NCBI RefSeq assembly: GCF_030035675.1
Contig: NC_084483.1
Coordinates: 144,371,425 to 144,435,424 of the forward strand
Source of the DNA: Rhineura floridana
Taxonomy: Eukaryota > Chordata > Lepidosauria > Squamata > Rhineuridae
DNA: 64,000 bases
Direction: 5' to 3'
Shown here: positions 1 to 12,400 of the stretch, piece by piece
Numbering within the stretch: the stretch's first letter is position 1
Layout: each line of letters begins with the position of its first letter
Notes under the pieces: model-generated
Databases searched by the model: none
Told to the model about the DNA's origin: nothing
The model's input: only the letters and a program-made list of their open reading frames with translations
Translations under genes and position numbers: made by a program

Positions 1-386
1 GTGATTCTTACATATTCAGTGACTGAACAAACAGTTCTTAAGTACTAGTGAAATATTTCTAGATAGGCACTTGAACCATATGTTCATGTGCTTCTATCCT
101 GCAAGAAAAACTGGTGCAAAATTTGAAAGGATCTGTTTTACTATCCTTATTAGAACGTAGGCACATTAGACATCCTTTAAATTAATTTTGGTTCACATTC
201 TCTATGCTACAAGATAGGCATTGTATTACAGATGCTGCCTAGTTATAAAGTCAGGGCAGTATTTGATAGAGTATTCCAAGGTCTGCCCTGCCTGCAGAAG
301 GGATCACCCTGACCAACCTCTCCCTTGAGAGTGAAGCACAGAAGCAATGATCCTGTGGGGTTCAGTGTTCTCAACCTGTAGAAAAC

Positions 387-518
387 CCTTCCCCATCTTG
401 ATACCCCACCAGTTGTTTTGGACCACAACTTCCAATAGCTCCATCCAGAACAGCTGCTGGCTAGGGCTGGTGCAAGTTGTAGTCCAAAATGTCTGAAGAA
501 CACCAGGATGGGGAAGCT
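387..518. mobile_element. Decayed hAT-type hairpin element (MITE)
   Basis: Two facing halves, one with GTTTTGGACCACAACTTCC and one with CAAGTTGTAGTCCAAAATG, separated by CTGGCTAGGGC. Same family as the copies at 50190 and 63490 but strongly mutated; ends not exact. Confidence 0.55.
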
Positions 519-819
519 TGGGGTAAAAACCCTTTCTAGGGCTCCTGCGTAGGGCTGGTCTGTTAACTGTGGTTAAACCTTGAGCATTTTAACCTCATTC
601 AACTTAGGATTCAGTCCTTTGAGCTAAACAAGGAACATGGCTATGTTTATATATAACTGACATTGGTGCGGATGTATATCTTAATCATGGTCACAATACT
701 GGCCCTGTATTACATGCACCAGCATTAGAGGGTAGAACGATAAGATAATTATATAGACTCTGAACATGGGATCTGATGGGTCAAAAATAGGTGAAAGGTT
801 ATGCCTTTCCTGATATACA

Positions 820-1232
820 TTGTTATTGTTATTGTCATTATTGTTGTTGTTATTTATTCATTTATATCCCACCTTTTCCCCAGAACTGGGACTCAAGGCG
901 GCTTACCAAAATTAAAACAAATACAGATAAAAACATATAAGTGAAAACTTACAGATAGAGTTATTAAAATGTAACTGAACTGTCTACAGAACTAAAACCA
1001 TTAAAAACATATAGATTAAAAAAAATCAATAAAACAGCACACTATTGAAACCCTTGCAGCCAGTTCCCAAAAGCCTGTCAGAATAGAAAGGTTTTCACCT
1101 GCCGACAGGAGGACAGCAAGGAGGGAGCCAGTCTAACCTCCTTAGGAAGAACCTAGAGGCAGCCACTCAGAAGACCCTCTCCTGTGTTCCTACCAGATGT
1201 GCCTATGAGGTTGGCGGGACCGAGAGACAGGC
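820..1232 (-). mobile_element. L2-type LINE, 3' end
   Basis: Read on the minus strand it ends with the typical non-coding tail (CCGCCTTGAGTCCCAGTTCT, then a GGTGGGATATAAATGAATAAATA-like end cut into short repeats at 820-870). The upstream part is a remnant of the C-terminal coding region. Old, 5'-truncated copy. Confidence 0.7.
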
Positions 1233-1835
1233 CTCCCAGGCAACCAGAATGATCAAGGGGATGGAGCGACTCCCTTACGAGGAAAGGTTGCAGCATTTGG
1301 GGCTTTTTAGTTTAGAGAAAAGGCGGGTCAGAGGAGACATGATAGAAGTGTATAAAATTATGCATGGCATTGAGAAAGTGGATAGAGAAAAGTTCTTCTC
1401 CCTCTCTCATAACACTAGAACTCGTGGACATTCAAAGAAGCTGAATGTTGGAAGATTCAGGACAGACAAAAGGAAGTACTTCTTTACTCAGCGCATAGTT
1501 AAACTATGGAATTTGCTCCCACAAGATGCAGTAATGGCCACCAGCTTGGACGGCTTTAATAGAAGATTAGACAAATTCATGGAGGACAGGGCTGTCAATG
1601 GCTACTAGCCGTGATGGCTGTGCTCTGCCACCCTAGTCAGAGGCAGCATGCTTCTGAAAACCAGTTGCCGGAAGCCTCAGGAGGGGAGAGTGTTCTTGCA
1701 CTCGGGTCCTGCTTGCGGGCTTCCCCCAGGCACCTGGTTGGCCACTGTGAGAACAGGATGCTGGACTAGATGGGCCACTGGCCTGATCCAGCAGGCTCTT
1801 CTTATGTTCTTATGTTCTTATCCCAGAGCTCAGAC
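1233..1835 (+). mobile_element. CR1-type LINE, 3' end with open C-terminal frame
   Basis: A 119-codon frame (1249-1608) gives the C-terminus of a CR1 reverse transcriptase protein: LPYEERLQHLGLFSLEKRRV, RTRGHSKKL and LWNLLPQ are all typical. A short 3' UTR follows, containing GATGCTGGACTAGATGGGCC, and the copy ends in about three units of the 8-mer TTCTTATG. It is 5'-truncated as usual for CR1. The tail octamer differs from the bird-type ATTCTATG. It is not a host gene. Confidence 0.85.
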
Positions 1836-2034
1836 AGGCTCATATGGGAAGACAGGGTCCTTCAGATAGCGTAGTTTTTTTATATTCTATGTATTTTTTC
1901 ACACATGCAAGGTCTGCATATGTGGTACTCAGCTTTTAGGGTACCTGACCAGGCTGCCATCAGCCCCCCCCCCCCCGGATGGAAAGATCTGTCCATTTTG
2001 GCTCTCCTACTTTCTCATTTTCCCAATCTTAAAT

Positions 2035-2395
2035 TCAGTTCTTCACATTTCTGCAGGAATTTACAATTTAAAACAAACTCATAAAAATGCTCCAGCATTT
2101 TAGTGTGAATTTCTCCCAATGAACACTTTTTTGCAGTCATGTACACATTTTTGCAAGCACTTTTTCATCATATAATGCATTTTTCACTCATATATTCATT
2201 TTATGCACACTTCCCCCTAACATATGCATTTTTGTAAAAAAATGTTTGCTTAGCGAATTGCATTGCAAAAGTCAAATAAGTGCAGATTTTGATAGATGAT
2301 CATAGTTTGGTCCTCATTGATTTGGAAAGTGCGAATTTGATAGACTCAGCTTGAAATATGATCCGAATTGAATTTCTCACCCACCCCTAACCCCC
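2035..2395. repeat. Unnamed AT-rich interspersed repeat
   Basis: Contains many variants of TGCATTTTT and ATATGCATTTTT spaced by about 20-30 bases and ends in TTTCTCACCCACCCCTAA. It looks like a decayed repeat of short internal units. I do not recognise its family. Confidence 0.4.
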
Positions 2396-3310
2396 CCAGT
2401 GCTACCACCACATGGGTCCTCCCCCCAGCTGCAGCAGTATGTGTCTCCTTCGTCTTGTGAGGTTGCTCACAAGTGGGTTCAATCTGGGGCAGTGACAGCA
2501 CTAATGGTCCAGGAGCTGCCACTAGGTAAGCTCACTCATGAGCAAGCCCTACAGGGAGAGGTGGGAAAGCCACTTACTCCTACTTACAAGTATTTGGCAG
2601 CAGTAGTGCTGTAACCATTAGAGCACTGCTGGTGGAGAAGCCCATGAGTGAGCATGTGTGGAGGTGGGGGGGGGAAGCTGGTGTCTGCAGGAGCACTGCC
2701 ACAGGGCGACAGGTAAAGTGTCAGTCCTGGTGGACCCTGCCAGTGTGCATGGGCCCCAGCAAATGCCTCAGTATGCCAGGTGCTGATGCTGGGCCTGATC
2801 ACACATGTATGCACAATAATTATGCAGATACATAAGGACACAAGGTTGATCTCTTCCAAGGAAATTATTTCACCCTTGCATGCAAGTGATTTCTTTCTTT
2901 CTGTTCTTATTCCTGTTCAGTGTATTCTACTATATCCCCAGTAATCTCATTCCGTTAAAAAATGGCTTCGATTCAAAGGACTGCTTGTAAATACAGATTT
3001 CCCAACTCCTCCTTCCCACTGCAGCCCTCTCCCCCACCTCCCCGAAATCTGCTCCTGAGGGCTAGGAGACTTCCTGGAATAGACGGTATGTTGTCTCCAG
3101 GGCTGCCATTGGAGGGGTGGGGGAGATTGCAAAGAGTGCCATTTGCCTGAGATAGGCCCCTCAGAACCCAAGCCTTGCCATCTTGCAGAGCCTCTCAGAG
3201 AATGAACACAGAAGAAAATATGTCAAAATGAGAATATGAGGTCTTCTAATATAGTAAATGCGAACTTCTTTCTTCATAATACGTACTTGTTTCGTCGGCT
3301 ACTGTTTTAC

Positions 3311-3429
3311 CAGCATTTCCAAGGCCTGACAATCTGGATAACAGATTACAGTTTTCTGCCTTCAGCTCATTTATCAATCTCGCAGTTGGACCTGCATTTA
3401 TCACTGCTTTGTTCTTTATCTTTTTAGTT
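3311..3429 (-). CDS. KIF28: KIF28 exon 9 (neck region), 3' limit uncertain
   Basis: Starts by completing Arg, then [20 protein letters not shown] and [19 protein letters not shown], the start of the neck coiled coil. The donor taken is GCTG|GTAAAA at 3311/3310. The frame stays open past it, and a second usable donor, ACAA|GTACGT, lies at 3287/3286, so the exon could be 24 nt longer. Confidence 0.8.
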
Positions 3430-6400
3430 CTTTCAGATGAAAAACATGGGGGGGGGGAGTTATTGTACTGTCTTGTAAAGGCAAAGAGAATAATCCAATG
3501 AAGCATACAAACCAATTTTCAGTGGCAATTTTGTTTACGCAAAACCATAACCATGTTTAATTGTCAACATTATTATTTGTTGTGCGTTATAAGGCCTCTC
3601 ATATGATCATAAGCAGCCAGGCACAGCTCTCTTTCTCCAGATAGTGAGAAAAATCACACCTTAGACTCTCATAAACTGACTTTCCTCCTCACCACTCTTT
3701 TCCAGGGCTGTAATAAAGGACTGGCAACAGAAGCAAAAAGACAGTCAACCCCATTTAAACTCCTTAATTGTTTAGTATTTTTAAAGTTAATTTGGCTTGG
3801 TAGAGAGAATAATCTGCTTTAATTAAGTACATAAAAATCACAGAACCTCTAATTCAGAAGTGAGTCTATGCATTTACAACTATGTATTCTTTGAGTGACA
3901 CCACCAGTAGATCAGATGCTGTACAGAACAGTTCATCTGCACACAAATAAGTTGCCACTAAGAGCCGTTTCATGCCTGGCTCCACCTGGGAATCTAGTCC
4001 AATCACTTCTCTTACAAGATGTAAAAATAATATACCTCTCAGCATATCGCAAAGTTGACAACGTCTCCTCATAACACATGTCTGCTGGACTAATAGCTGC
4101 AATCTGTAAATATGTTAAAGGGCAAGTTTTCATTTCAGTTACTTATTCTCTACTATTGGAATGGGCAGCTGGCAGGCTTCTTGGCCAAATGCCCTCCACT
4201 CCCAGAGAATTGTTGCCCATGATTTCCCCTGCATTTTCATCCTCGGGGTGTGGGAGGGGGGACACCTGACAACTTTACCATAATAGTTCTGCTGTTTCCT
4301 CCCAAAGCAGACTGCAAGAGTTTTGTAAGAACTGAATCTCTGTATGGGACATGCAATACTTTCTTTCCCATAGCAGCCTCAGCCAGGGCACTAGAAGAAA
4401 AATAATTGAGAGGTAGAAAAGAGGGCAAACAAGAGAGGTGGAGCTTTTTGAAAGAATAAGTCACATATCTCAGTACTATGATTCACTGAACATGTGGCAA
4501 AGCTGAAGAGTTTCTGTTGTAATTATTGATTTGAGAAGCAGCCATTTAAGTTCACTAGATGTGATGAGGAATGATGTTCAGGAAATCCTAAAAAAGTGGC
4601 AGTATTTAATAACCCAAATAACATTAGCATAAGGCAAAGGTGTCCCCGCACTTATAGTGCGAGTCATTTCTGACTCTTAGGGTGACGTCTTGCGACGTTT
4701 ATTAGGCAGACCGTATGTATGGGGTGGGATTGCCAGTTCCTTCCCCGGCCTTTCTTTACCCCCCAGCATATGCCGGGTACCCATTTTACCAACTATGGAT
4801 GGATGGAAGGCTGAGTGGACCTCAACCCCTTTTACCGGAGATTCAACTTCCTCCTTCCGTTGGAATCAAACTCCGGCCGTGAGCAGAGCTTTCGGCTGCG
4901 TTACCGCTGCTTACCACTCTGCGCCACGGAGAATCTTAACATTAACATAGTTATTGACAAAAACATTAACTCAAAAGAAGTTAGCAGAAAATGTGTGTTT
5001 CTCCTTTATTGGGACAAACATGACAACTTGAGTTTTAGAACTGAGATTCTCTTATTTCTTATGTAAGGGTCTACTACTCGGGAGGAGGTGAGATTTTAAT
5101 TTTTAAGACTGAAGATTTCACAGATTTGTTATATTTACTATTATAATTAATTTGGCACCATTTATGTACATTGTACTTTAAAGACTAACAAGTGAAAACA
5201 CAGGACTCAGCCCCTATTGGGATTTGGTATATATTGAGCAGAGTGCAGAAATAATCCGGTAAAATTTAAACAAATTTAAGGTTTATTGCTAGTGAGAAAT
5301 AAAGTAATTATTTTTGCAAGCATACATGTGGCCATTGTAGAGCCATGAGGCTTGCAGTCACAGTCCCCTATCTGACTAACAAAGAAAGAAGGGAAGTAGT
5401 AAAGCCTGAGAAAAACAAGCGAGTTTAAAGAAGGAATTAGCGAGGGAAGAGTGGGTTGCCTTTCTGTCTATCACTCCCCCCCTCCCCTGGTTCAGTTTAC
5501 TTGTTGCAAGTGTTGGTGCTTTACTCCCAATAGCCCCAAGATTGTTACAATCTATAAATGAATGTAGGTTGAGGGATCTAAAAGAAATGAGCAACAGTTC
5601 CTGTTTAATAAGATATGGATGGGCACTTCACTAAATCTCTGTTGCACCTGATAACATTTCCTAAGGTGGTCAAACTCAGATTTACACGTGTCCCTTCCCT
5701 CAGCCTGTCTCCTTCTGATCCTGATGATTTTTGTCTTTCACTTCCAGCCAAGTCCACCAGATTTATAATGGATTGCTTGGTGATGTCCTCTCTTAGAAAA
5801 ATCTGCAAATAATAGCATTGGGAAAGGGAGAGAAAGGGCACAAGCCATCAGATACTTTATTTGTGCAAGTCTTTGAGCTCTTATTCTCTCTTTTAGCATT
5901 TGTGAAGGAGACTTTCCTAGTGGACATACAGTATCCAAGTACATGCTTCACAAGTTGGTACGACTCTAACCAATCAAACATAAGTGGTGAAACGTGGGTG
6001 CACACAAACGGTTTTGGTTCAAAACAAAAACAAGTTGCAGACCACATATCAAAATGTACAATATCAAATCTCAAAGCTGCACACCTAGCACAAGACAGCA
6101 ATATTGCAAACTGCGTTGTAGTCCTAGACGTCCCCTCCCTCCCAGTCATTTTTGTCTTCCTTGTGAACAGTTGCAGGGACCTACTTAATGTCGTTGCTCA
6201 ACGTCCAAGCCAGTAAAGGCCAGCGATGGCAATGTTGTGCCACATAAGTCAAGTCCACACAAAAGGAGATAGTTCAACTCCCTTCACTGCAGTATGGATC
6301 CAGTCCCTGCACCATTTGCCTAAATAGCCTACTGCACCAAGTGAAGGGCAGGATGGTGTTCAGGCCTGACCCCATGCTCAGATAGGCTACCAGGGCTCAG

Positions 6401-9400
6401 GTTCTGTCCAGATGTGCCACTCATGCTACAGGATCACTACACATGACCTAATAAAATAGTCCACTGCTTTGATGGCCTACATTGTATCCATGGAAAAAGC
6501 ATAAACCTCACAATGCATTATAATCTACTTCTTTACATACATTTGGCTATTAGTTGAGATTTTGGTACTGTACCTGTTTGAATTGGATGGTGATGACCAT
6601 ATGAGACCGACTGCTGGTGGCATTCATGCTTGTTGAAACAGTGGTTCTTATTTTGGTACCTTGTTCCATTAGCCTCTCAATTTGTGCATAACTGTCACAA
6701 GGCACCAGTTTCAAACCATCCACGTAGAAGCCTTGCTGCTGATCTTCCCGTAACTTGAGTCCACCCCGCTTCTTGATTTTAGATAGCAAGTCTATAACCT
6801 TGGATTGCAGACAAAGTTTTTTTCAGAGTAATTTTTAATGGAAAATAAGGAAGGGGAGGGGAATTCTGAGCAAGGTTTAAAATGCCCATTCTTGTATATG
6901 TTTGAGATTAATTGGCAAAAGAACAGTATATCTTGAAATCATTATTTTAATACTTGCAGTAATGTCATAGGTACATGTCAAATAATAACTTTTATGAGCA
7001 AAACTCTTTCCACCTTAGGCACACATAGCTAGTATGCAGGTCCATTTAACTGTTTATAAAACAATCGCCACTCTGTGTAAAACTTACAAGTTGGCCAGAA
7101 ATATAGATGCCCCTGAGGAGTCACAGGTGATCGGAACAAACATGCATGTGCTGCACACGTGTGATTTCTCCCTTGCTCTCTCAAAGGGCATCCATGCTTC
7201 CCAGGCTATAAAGAGAATTTGCAAGATTTTAAATAACAATATTTCTAATAGTAGCCATCACACTCACAGAAATGTAAATATACTCAGCCTTTTTTTTACT
7301 TAAATGCACATGACTGAGGCTCCTGGCATCTACTCTACAGTCCATTTCTCAGTCATGTGGGGCTTGCAAAAAGAGATGGATAGCCTGCAATGTGTCTAAT
7401 GTCAGCCTCAGGGGATGGGCTTGCAGATGAAAGGAAATAATATTTGGGTTATGTACACAGGCCCTGTGGAAGCAGCAAGATGTGAAGAATGAGAATCTGG
7501 TAATTTAGCTTGGAGATGACTCGTCCCCTCTCATCCAAAGTGCTATGAGACTGATTTATTCTCTAGATATGAGACAGTGAAGTCCAGGCAGTACTTACTG
7601 TTTACAGTATTCTCTAATATTGAACGTAGACATTTAATACAGCTTTGTCCCCCTGAGAACTGCTGTCCCAAGCAAAATAAATGCTGAGCATGCAAGATTG
7701 ATGCGGTGTGTCACATGACTTGGGTATAAAGCACTGAACTTATTTTTGAATTGTTAACATCTTTCTGAAGAATGTTTCAGTCCTCAGCTGTGTCAGTGCT
7801 ACTTCCACATGGGGACAAGCAAATATATGTAAGTGGATACCAGAAAGCATCCTTTTAAAGCTTGGAGGAGGGGAATGTTGGAAAATATAGAAGAAATGAA
7901 GTTGTTATATTTATGGCAATTACCTGTTCATTATAAATTTCCAGCATGCTAAATGTAACCTGCAGATTGAACAGGAAATACAAAAAGTCACCATTTCCAC
8001 TAATAACAGTTTAGAACCTGATTTAGCAAAAATTCAGGATTAAGTTCCCTCTGTTAATCTGATCCAGAGGGCATAGTCTCCCCTCCACTATAGTGTTTTT
8101 TCAACTCCCTCCGCTCTCCTTTTTCTGCCTGCATTTTATTTAGTTGTTGGAATCACCTTCTTGAAAAGTTGCTTTTTAAACAGATTTCCAAAAATAAAAA
8201 ATACAATTACCTCCAAACAACAAAAAATACAAACTGATGTAGCTTATGCCTTTAGTCATTGCAAGAGCCAGTGTGGTGTAGTGGTTAGAGTGTTGGACTA
8301 CGTCCTGGGAGATCAGGGTTTGAATCCCCACATAGCCATGAAGCTCACTGGGTGACCTTGAGGCTGTCACTGCCTCTCAGCCTCAGAGGAGGCAATGGTA
8401 AACCCCCTCTGAATACCACTTACCATGAAAACCCTATTCACAGGGTTGCCATAAGTCAGGATCAACTTGAAGGCAGTCCATTTCCATTTTTAGTCATTGC
8501 AAACATACATCCATAACAGAAATTGTGACTCATTTGTCAAAGTATCATTATGTGAATAAATTACCCTCTGTTACAAAATCCATAAAGAACAGATTTTAAA
8601 AAGCTATAAATCCTCCCTTTGAGTTGAAAAGCAGCCATGAATGCTGCTCTCTTCCCTTTCTTCCTAGGACAGAGCTTGAGCTGAGATGAAATAGCCATGA
8701 GACATCCTTCATCGATCCCAAGGATTGTAAGGTAGTGGTTTCAAAGGTTAAAAAAAGGACTCAAGCCATGTAGGGTAGGTGGGTGGGCTATACGTCAAAT
8801 ATTTATCTGGGCTCTCTCCTTATGTTCCAAGATGGAATTTGGTAGCAAAAAGGGATGAGTTGTAAGCATTTTTATTCACACAATGCCTGTGATAAATCTA
8901 ATTTCCTTAAGCAACTCAAAGGTACTCTTTCTAGATAAAAATGCAATCAATGCCAAAATATAGATTAAAAAAAAAACACCCACCAATGCTGGATATTACA
9001 AAATTTCATACAACTTGAGATTACCTGATACTGCTTGTTCTGCTCTTGTTTTTTAATTGTTTTAAAGAGCTCTTCACACGCCACTGGGATGATGCCTCTG
9101 TTTGCACCATATCCAATCATTGAATAGCTCTTCCCTGAGCCAGTCTGACCATAAGCCAAGAGGGTAGCATTGTAACCTTGCCAAGCACTGTCTATAACTC
9201 CCTGTCCAAGGTCGCGAAAAACTTCCTTCTATAATGAGTTAAAAAAAAATCTAAGTTTTAGTAAGTTATAAGCAACCAAACAAAACAAACTGTCTAGGGC
9301 ACATTACATTTATCTCTCACCCTTCTTCCCAGAGGAGCCGGAGGTGGCAAACATACTCTCATAGGATCTTACTCCTTGCTCTAGTGCTCCTTTAACATGC

Positions 9401-12400
9401 AGAATCAGAAATGTGAGAAAATAGTCTTAAATGCCAGAATAGTTGCCCATGTGCATATACAAAGTGTGCCATTGCATAAATTTGGTGGTAGGCATTTTAA
9501 TTCTTCTGGCAGCAGCCCTTCATATACCACAGAGTGCTGCAGGTAAGGACAGGTTGCGGCACTGCGCATATAAGAAACCCTGAAAAGTTCAATGATGGGT
9601 GGTGCTCTAATGCTATCTTAGCTGAAATGTAATGGAACTGTAATGTCAGTTGAAAATATGATTAAGAGCAGACATTAAAGTCTAGGGAAAGGATTTTTTT
9701 TACTGGGAACTTTAATAATCTGTTTTGTTATCCTATGAACTTTTCGTAGTGTAGAACAGTTATGCTTTTAGCACTGCATTATTGCAATAGAAAATAAAGC
9801 ACTTTCTTTCATACATTTTACCTGCCCCGAGTATTTGCTGTTTGGTCCAGCTGAAATTAGCTTGCCATCTTGGTCCTTTATAAATCCGCTGTGTGACCAA
9901 TATGCCAGGTCAAAGGTGAATGTTTTTACATGACTTGGATTCTTGGGATCATATATGCTTGTAGTGCTGGAATTCATAGAAATCACACACCTGCTGCCGG
10001 CATTTTTCTCTCTCTGTTGAAATTAAAACACTCATTTTTAAAAACAAATTGCAAGCTGCTAACATATGCTTTCCTGCTTGAGCTATATCATGTAATTGTG
10101 AAACTCTGAGAAAGCTGATTTTATGACATGTCTTGATAGAACAAAACTATATTTTGTCTTTCATGAATATTTGAAGAAAAAATATAGCTAAAGGCAAATA
10201 AAAGCTGCAGAAATGGAATTATATTACTCAGCACAATTCCATCTACATGGTATATTCCAACACCATACACTGCCAGAGTCCTTTGGAAGTGTTACTAGGT
10301 AATGCATTATAGTATTACTGTGTAATTTTATTGTATTTTTTGTTGTTCACCGCCCAGAGAGCTATTGCTAGTCGGGCGGTATGTAAGTTTAATAAATAAT
10401 AAATAATAATAGTATATGAATATCTATCACTGTACATATAAACACACGAAGGCTCTGTAACACCTTGAGATTATCACTAATAATAATAATAATAATAATA
10501 AACTTTAATTTATAGGCCGCCTATCTGGCCAATGGCCACTCTAGACGGCGTACAATAAAGCACGATAAAATACATGGTAAAATATGATACAATAAAAACA
10601 ATATAACCAGTACAGCACAATGCAAAATTACAATATTTAGTAAAGTTGTCAGTAATACAATTCTGAAGCTAGTTCACCTTAGAAGTCTCAAGTTCATAAA
10701 GGCCTGATGGAAAAGCCAAGTCTTCAGGCCTCGGCGAAATATATATAAGGAAGGGGCATGTCGAAGATCTATTGGGAGTTCCAAATCGTGGGGGCCGCCA
10801 CAGAGAAGGCCCTCTCCCGAGTCCTCACCAACCCAATCACTTTAGTTGACGGGACTGAGAGGAGGCCCTGAGTGGCAGATCTTGTAGGGCGGCACAATTT
10901 ATGACGTTTATGACTACAATCCAAATCCTAGTCAGGCAGTGATGAGGCCATCACTGCATCCTTATTGCTTGCTCCAGTCCGGGGGGGGGGAGACAGGCAG
11001 ATAGCTGTGCCAGCCTGGACCTAGCATAGCAATTGGGCATGGATCAGGCCTGATGCCATTAAGTGATGACCGTGGGACCAGCTCAGCCCCTCCTGTCCCC
11101 TGCCCCTTCAATGCTCTGCTTCAGGGTACTTCTTGTTCGGTGGGTGGAATGCGGAGCTCTGTGCCAGAGGAGTGACCATGGTGTCATTCAGGATGCCAGC
11201 AGTGCTGGGCAGAGCATGCCTCCACTCAAACTTCCCTCAAGGCTGGCACAAAGGGGGGTTTAGATTGCAGCTGAACACATTATGAGAATAAAATTTGGGT
11301 AGGCTAGAGCCCACTTAGTTACTTAAAAATAGAGTAGCCTATAAGTAACTAAAAATGCCTATAAGATCATTCTATAGCATGCCTATAGATTAGGAAAAAG
11401 CATGCACTTAAAAATGCAACTAACGTCAGTAACAAATTAATGGGCAAGTGCAAGACATTCGTACTTCAGAAAGATGTGTTTCATGGTAAGATTAATAAAA
11501 AAAAATAGAACAAGCTGTGCACATCTTTGCCATTTGTCGTACTTTTCAAAAATACCCTAGGTTCCATCTTTTGATGTCTGCAATATCCATCAATTCAAAA
11601 TAGGGAATACTAATCCCTGACATGTTTTCCTAACTCCAGTTTAAACTGAGATTCTCTCAGGTTTTTAGATCTTTGCAGTAACAGCACCAGAAAAATATTG
11701 CGACAAACCAAAGATTGAGGGAACAAAACCAGCTTCACATGTTAAACCTTTCAAAAACACATATTTATACTCCAATTCTCAAAACATATTTACTTACAAG
11801 TTAGCTACACTAATCTTAATATTTCAACCTGTAGCCTTTATTAACACAGATTACAACTAAAGGAAACAGTCGTAAGTGCTAAGAAATGAAAGTGTAGTTG
11901 AAGGTGCATTAAAAGGGTAGTGTGGGGAGGGAATCTACATACACATTTAACACATCCTTCCGAGCTATATTCAGCTGCAAGCTCCACTCAGTTACCTCCG
12001 TGTTCAAGGGCAGTTGTCTGCAGTGAGGAAACTCATGGAGGCTTCAGAGCTTTTGGAATCAATGTTCCAGGGTGTCAAAACATGCGGGAGCCTGCATGTA
12101 CTGTACTGTACTGTAGAGTTCCCCACTGCAGTCACCCTTGAACAGATGGTGGGCGATGGGTAGGAATATAAAAAGCTTCCTTGTATCAAGTCAGACAATG
12201 GTCCATCTAGCTCAGTACTGTCTACACTGATTGGCAGTGGCCATTCAGGCTGTCTAGGCAAGAGCTAGTGTGCTCATGTATACTTTGCTCCCCTCACATG
12301 TCTTCTTAATCCTCAGTCAGAACACCTGAATACAGCTTTTGAGTCCATATTTAACCTTTAAATATCCCATGAGCGAGTCACAGTTCTTTTCAAACTTTTA

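Larger units (their letters stand above)
1..3310. other. KIF28 intron, repeat-dense
   Basis: Lies downstream of KIF28 exon 9. It holds a hairpin-element relic, L2 and CR1 LINE ends, a C-run and an unnamed AT-rich repeat. No further kinesin exon could be recognised on the minus strand, so the next exon is probably outside. The stretch 2400-3200 is plain, G/C-richer sequence without an identifiable feature. Confidence 0.6.

Noticed and set aside
1249-1608. A 119-codon open frame as a host gene
   Set aside because: It is the CR1 reverse transcriptase C-terminus followed by a CR1-type 3' UTR and tail.
1-3250. Further KIF28 exons
   Set aside because: No minus-strand frame with splice signals resembled the kinesin neck, FHA or tail; the frames present are repeat-derived or short.
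8265-8340. A tRNA gene at the SINE head
   Set aside because: It is the head of a 224-bp SINE with its own target duplication.
11063-11263. A small coding gene in KIF28 intron 1
   Set aside because: Short frame in low-complexity, repeat-flanked sequence with no recognisable product or splice support.
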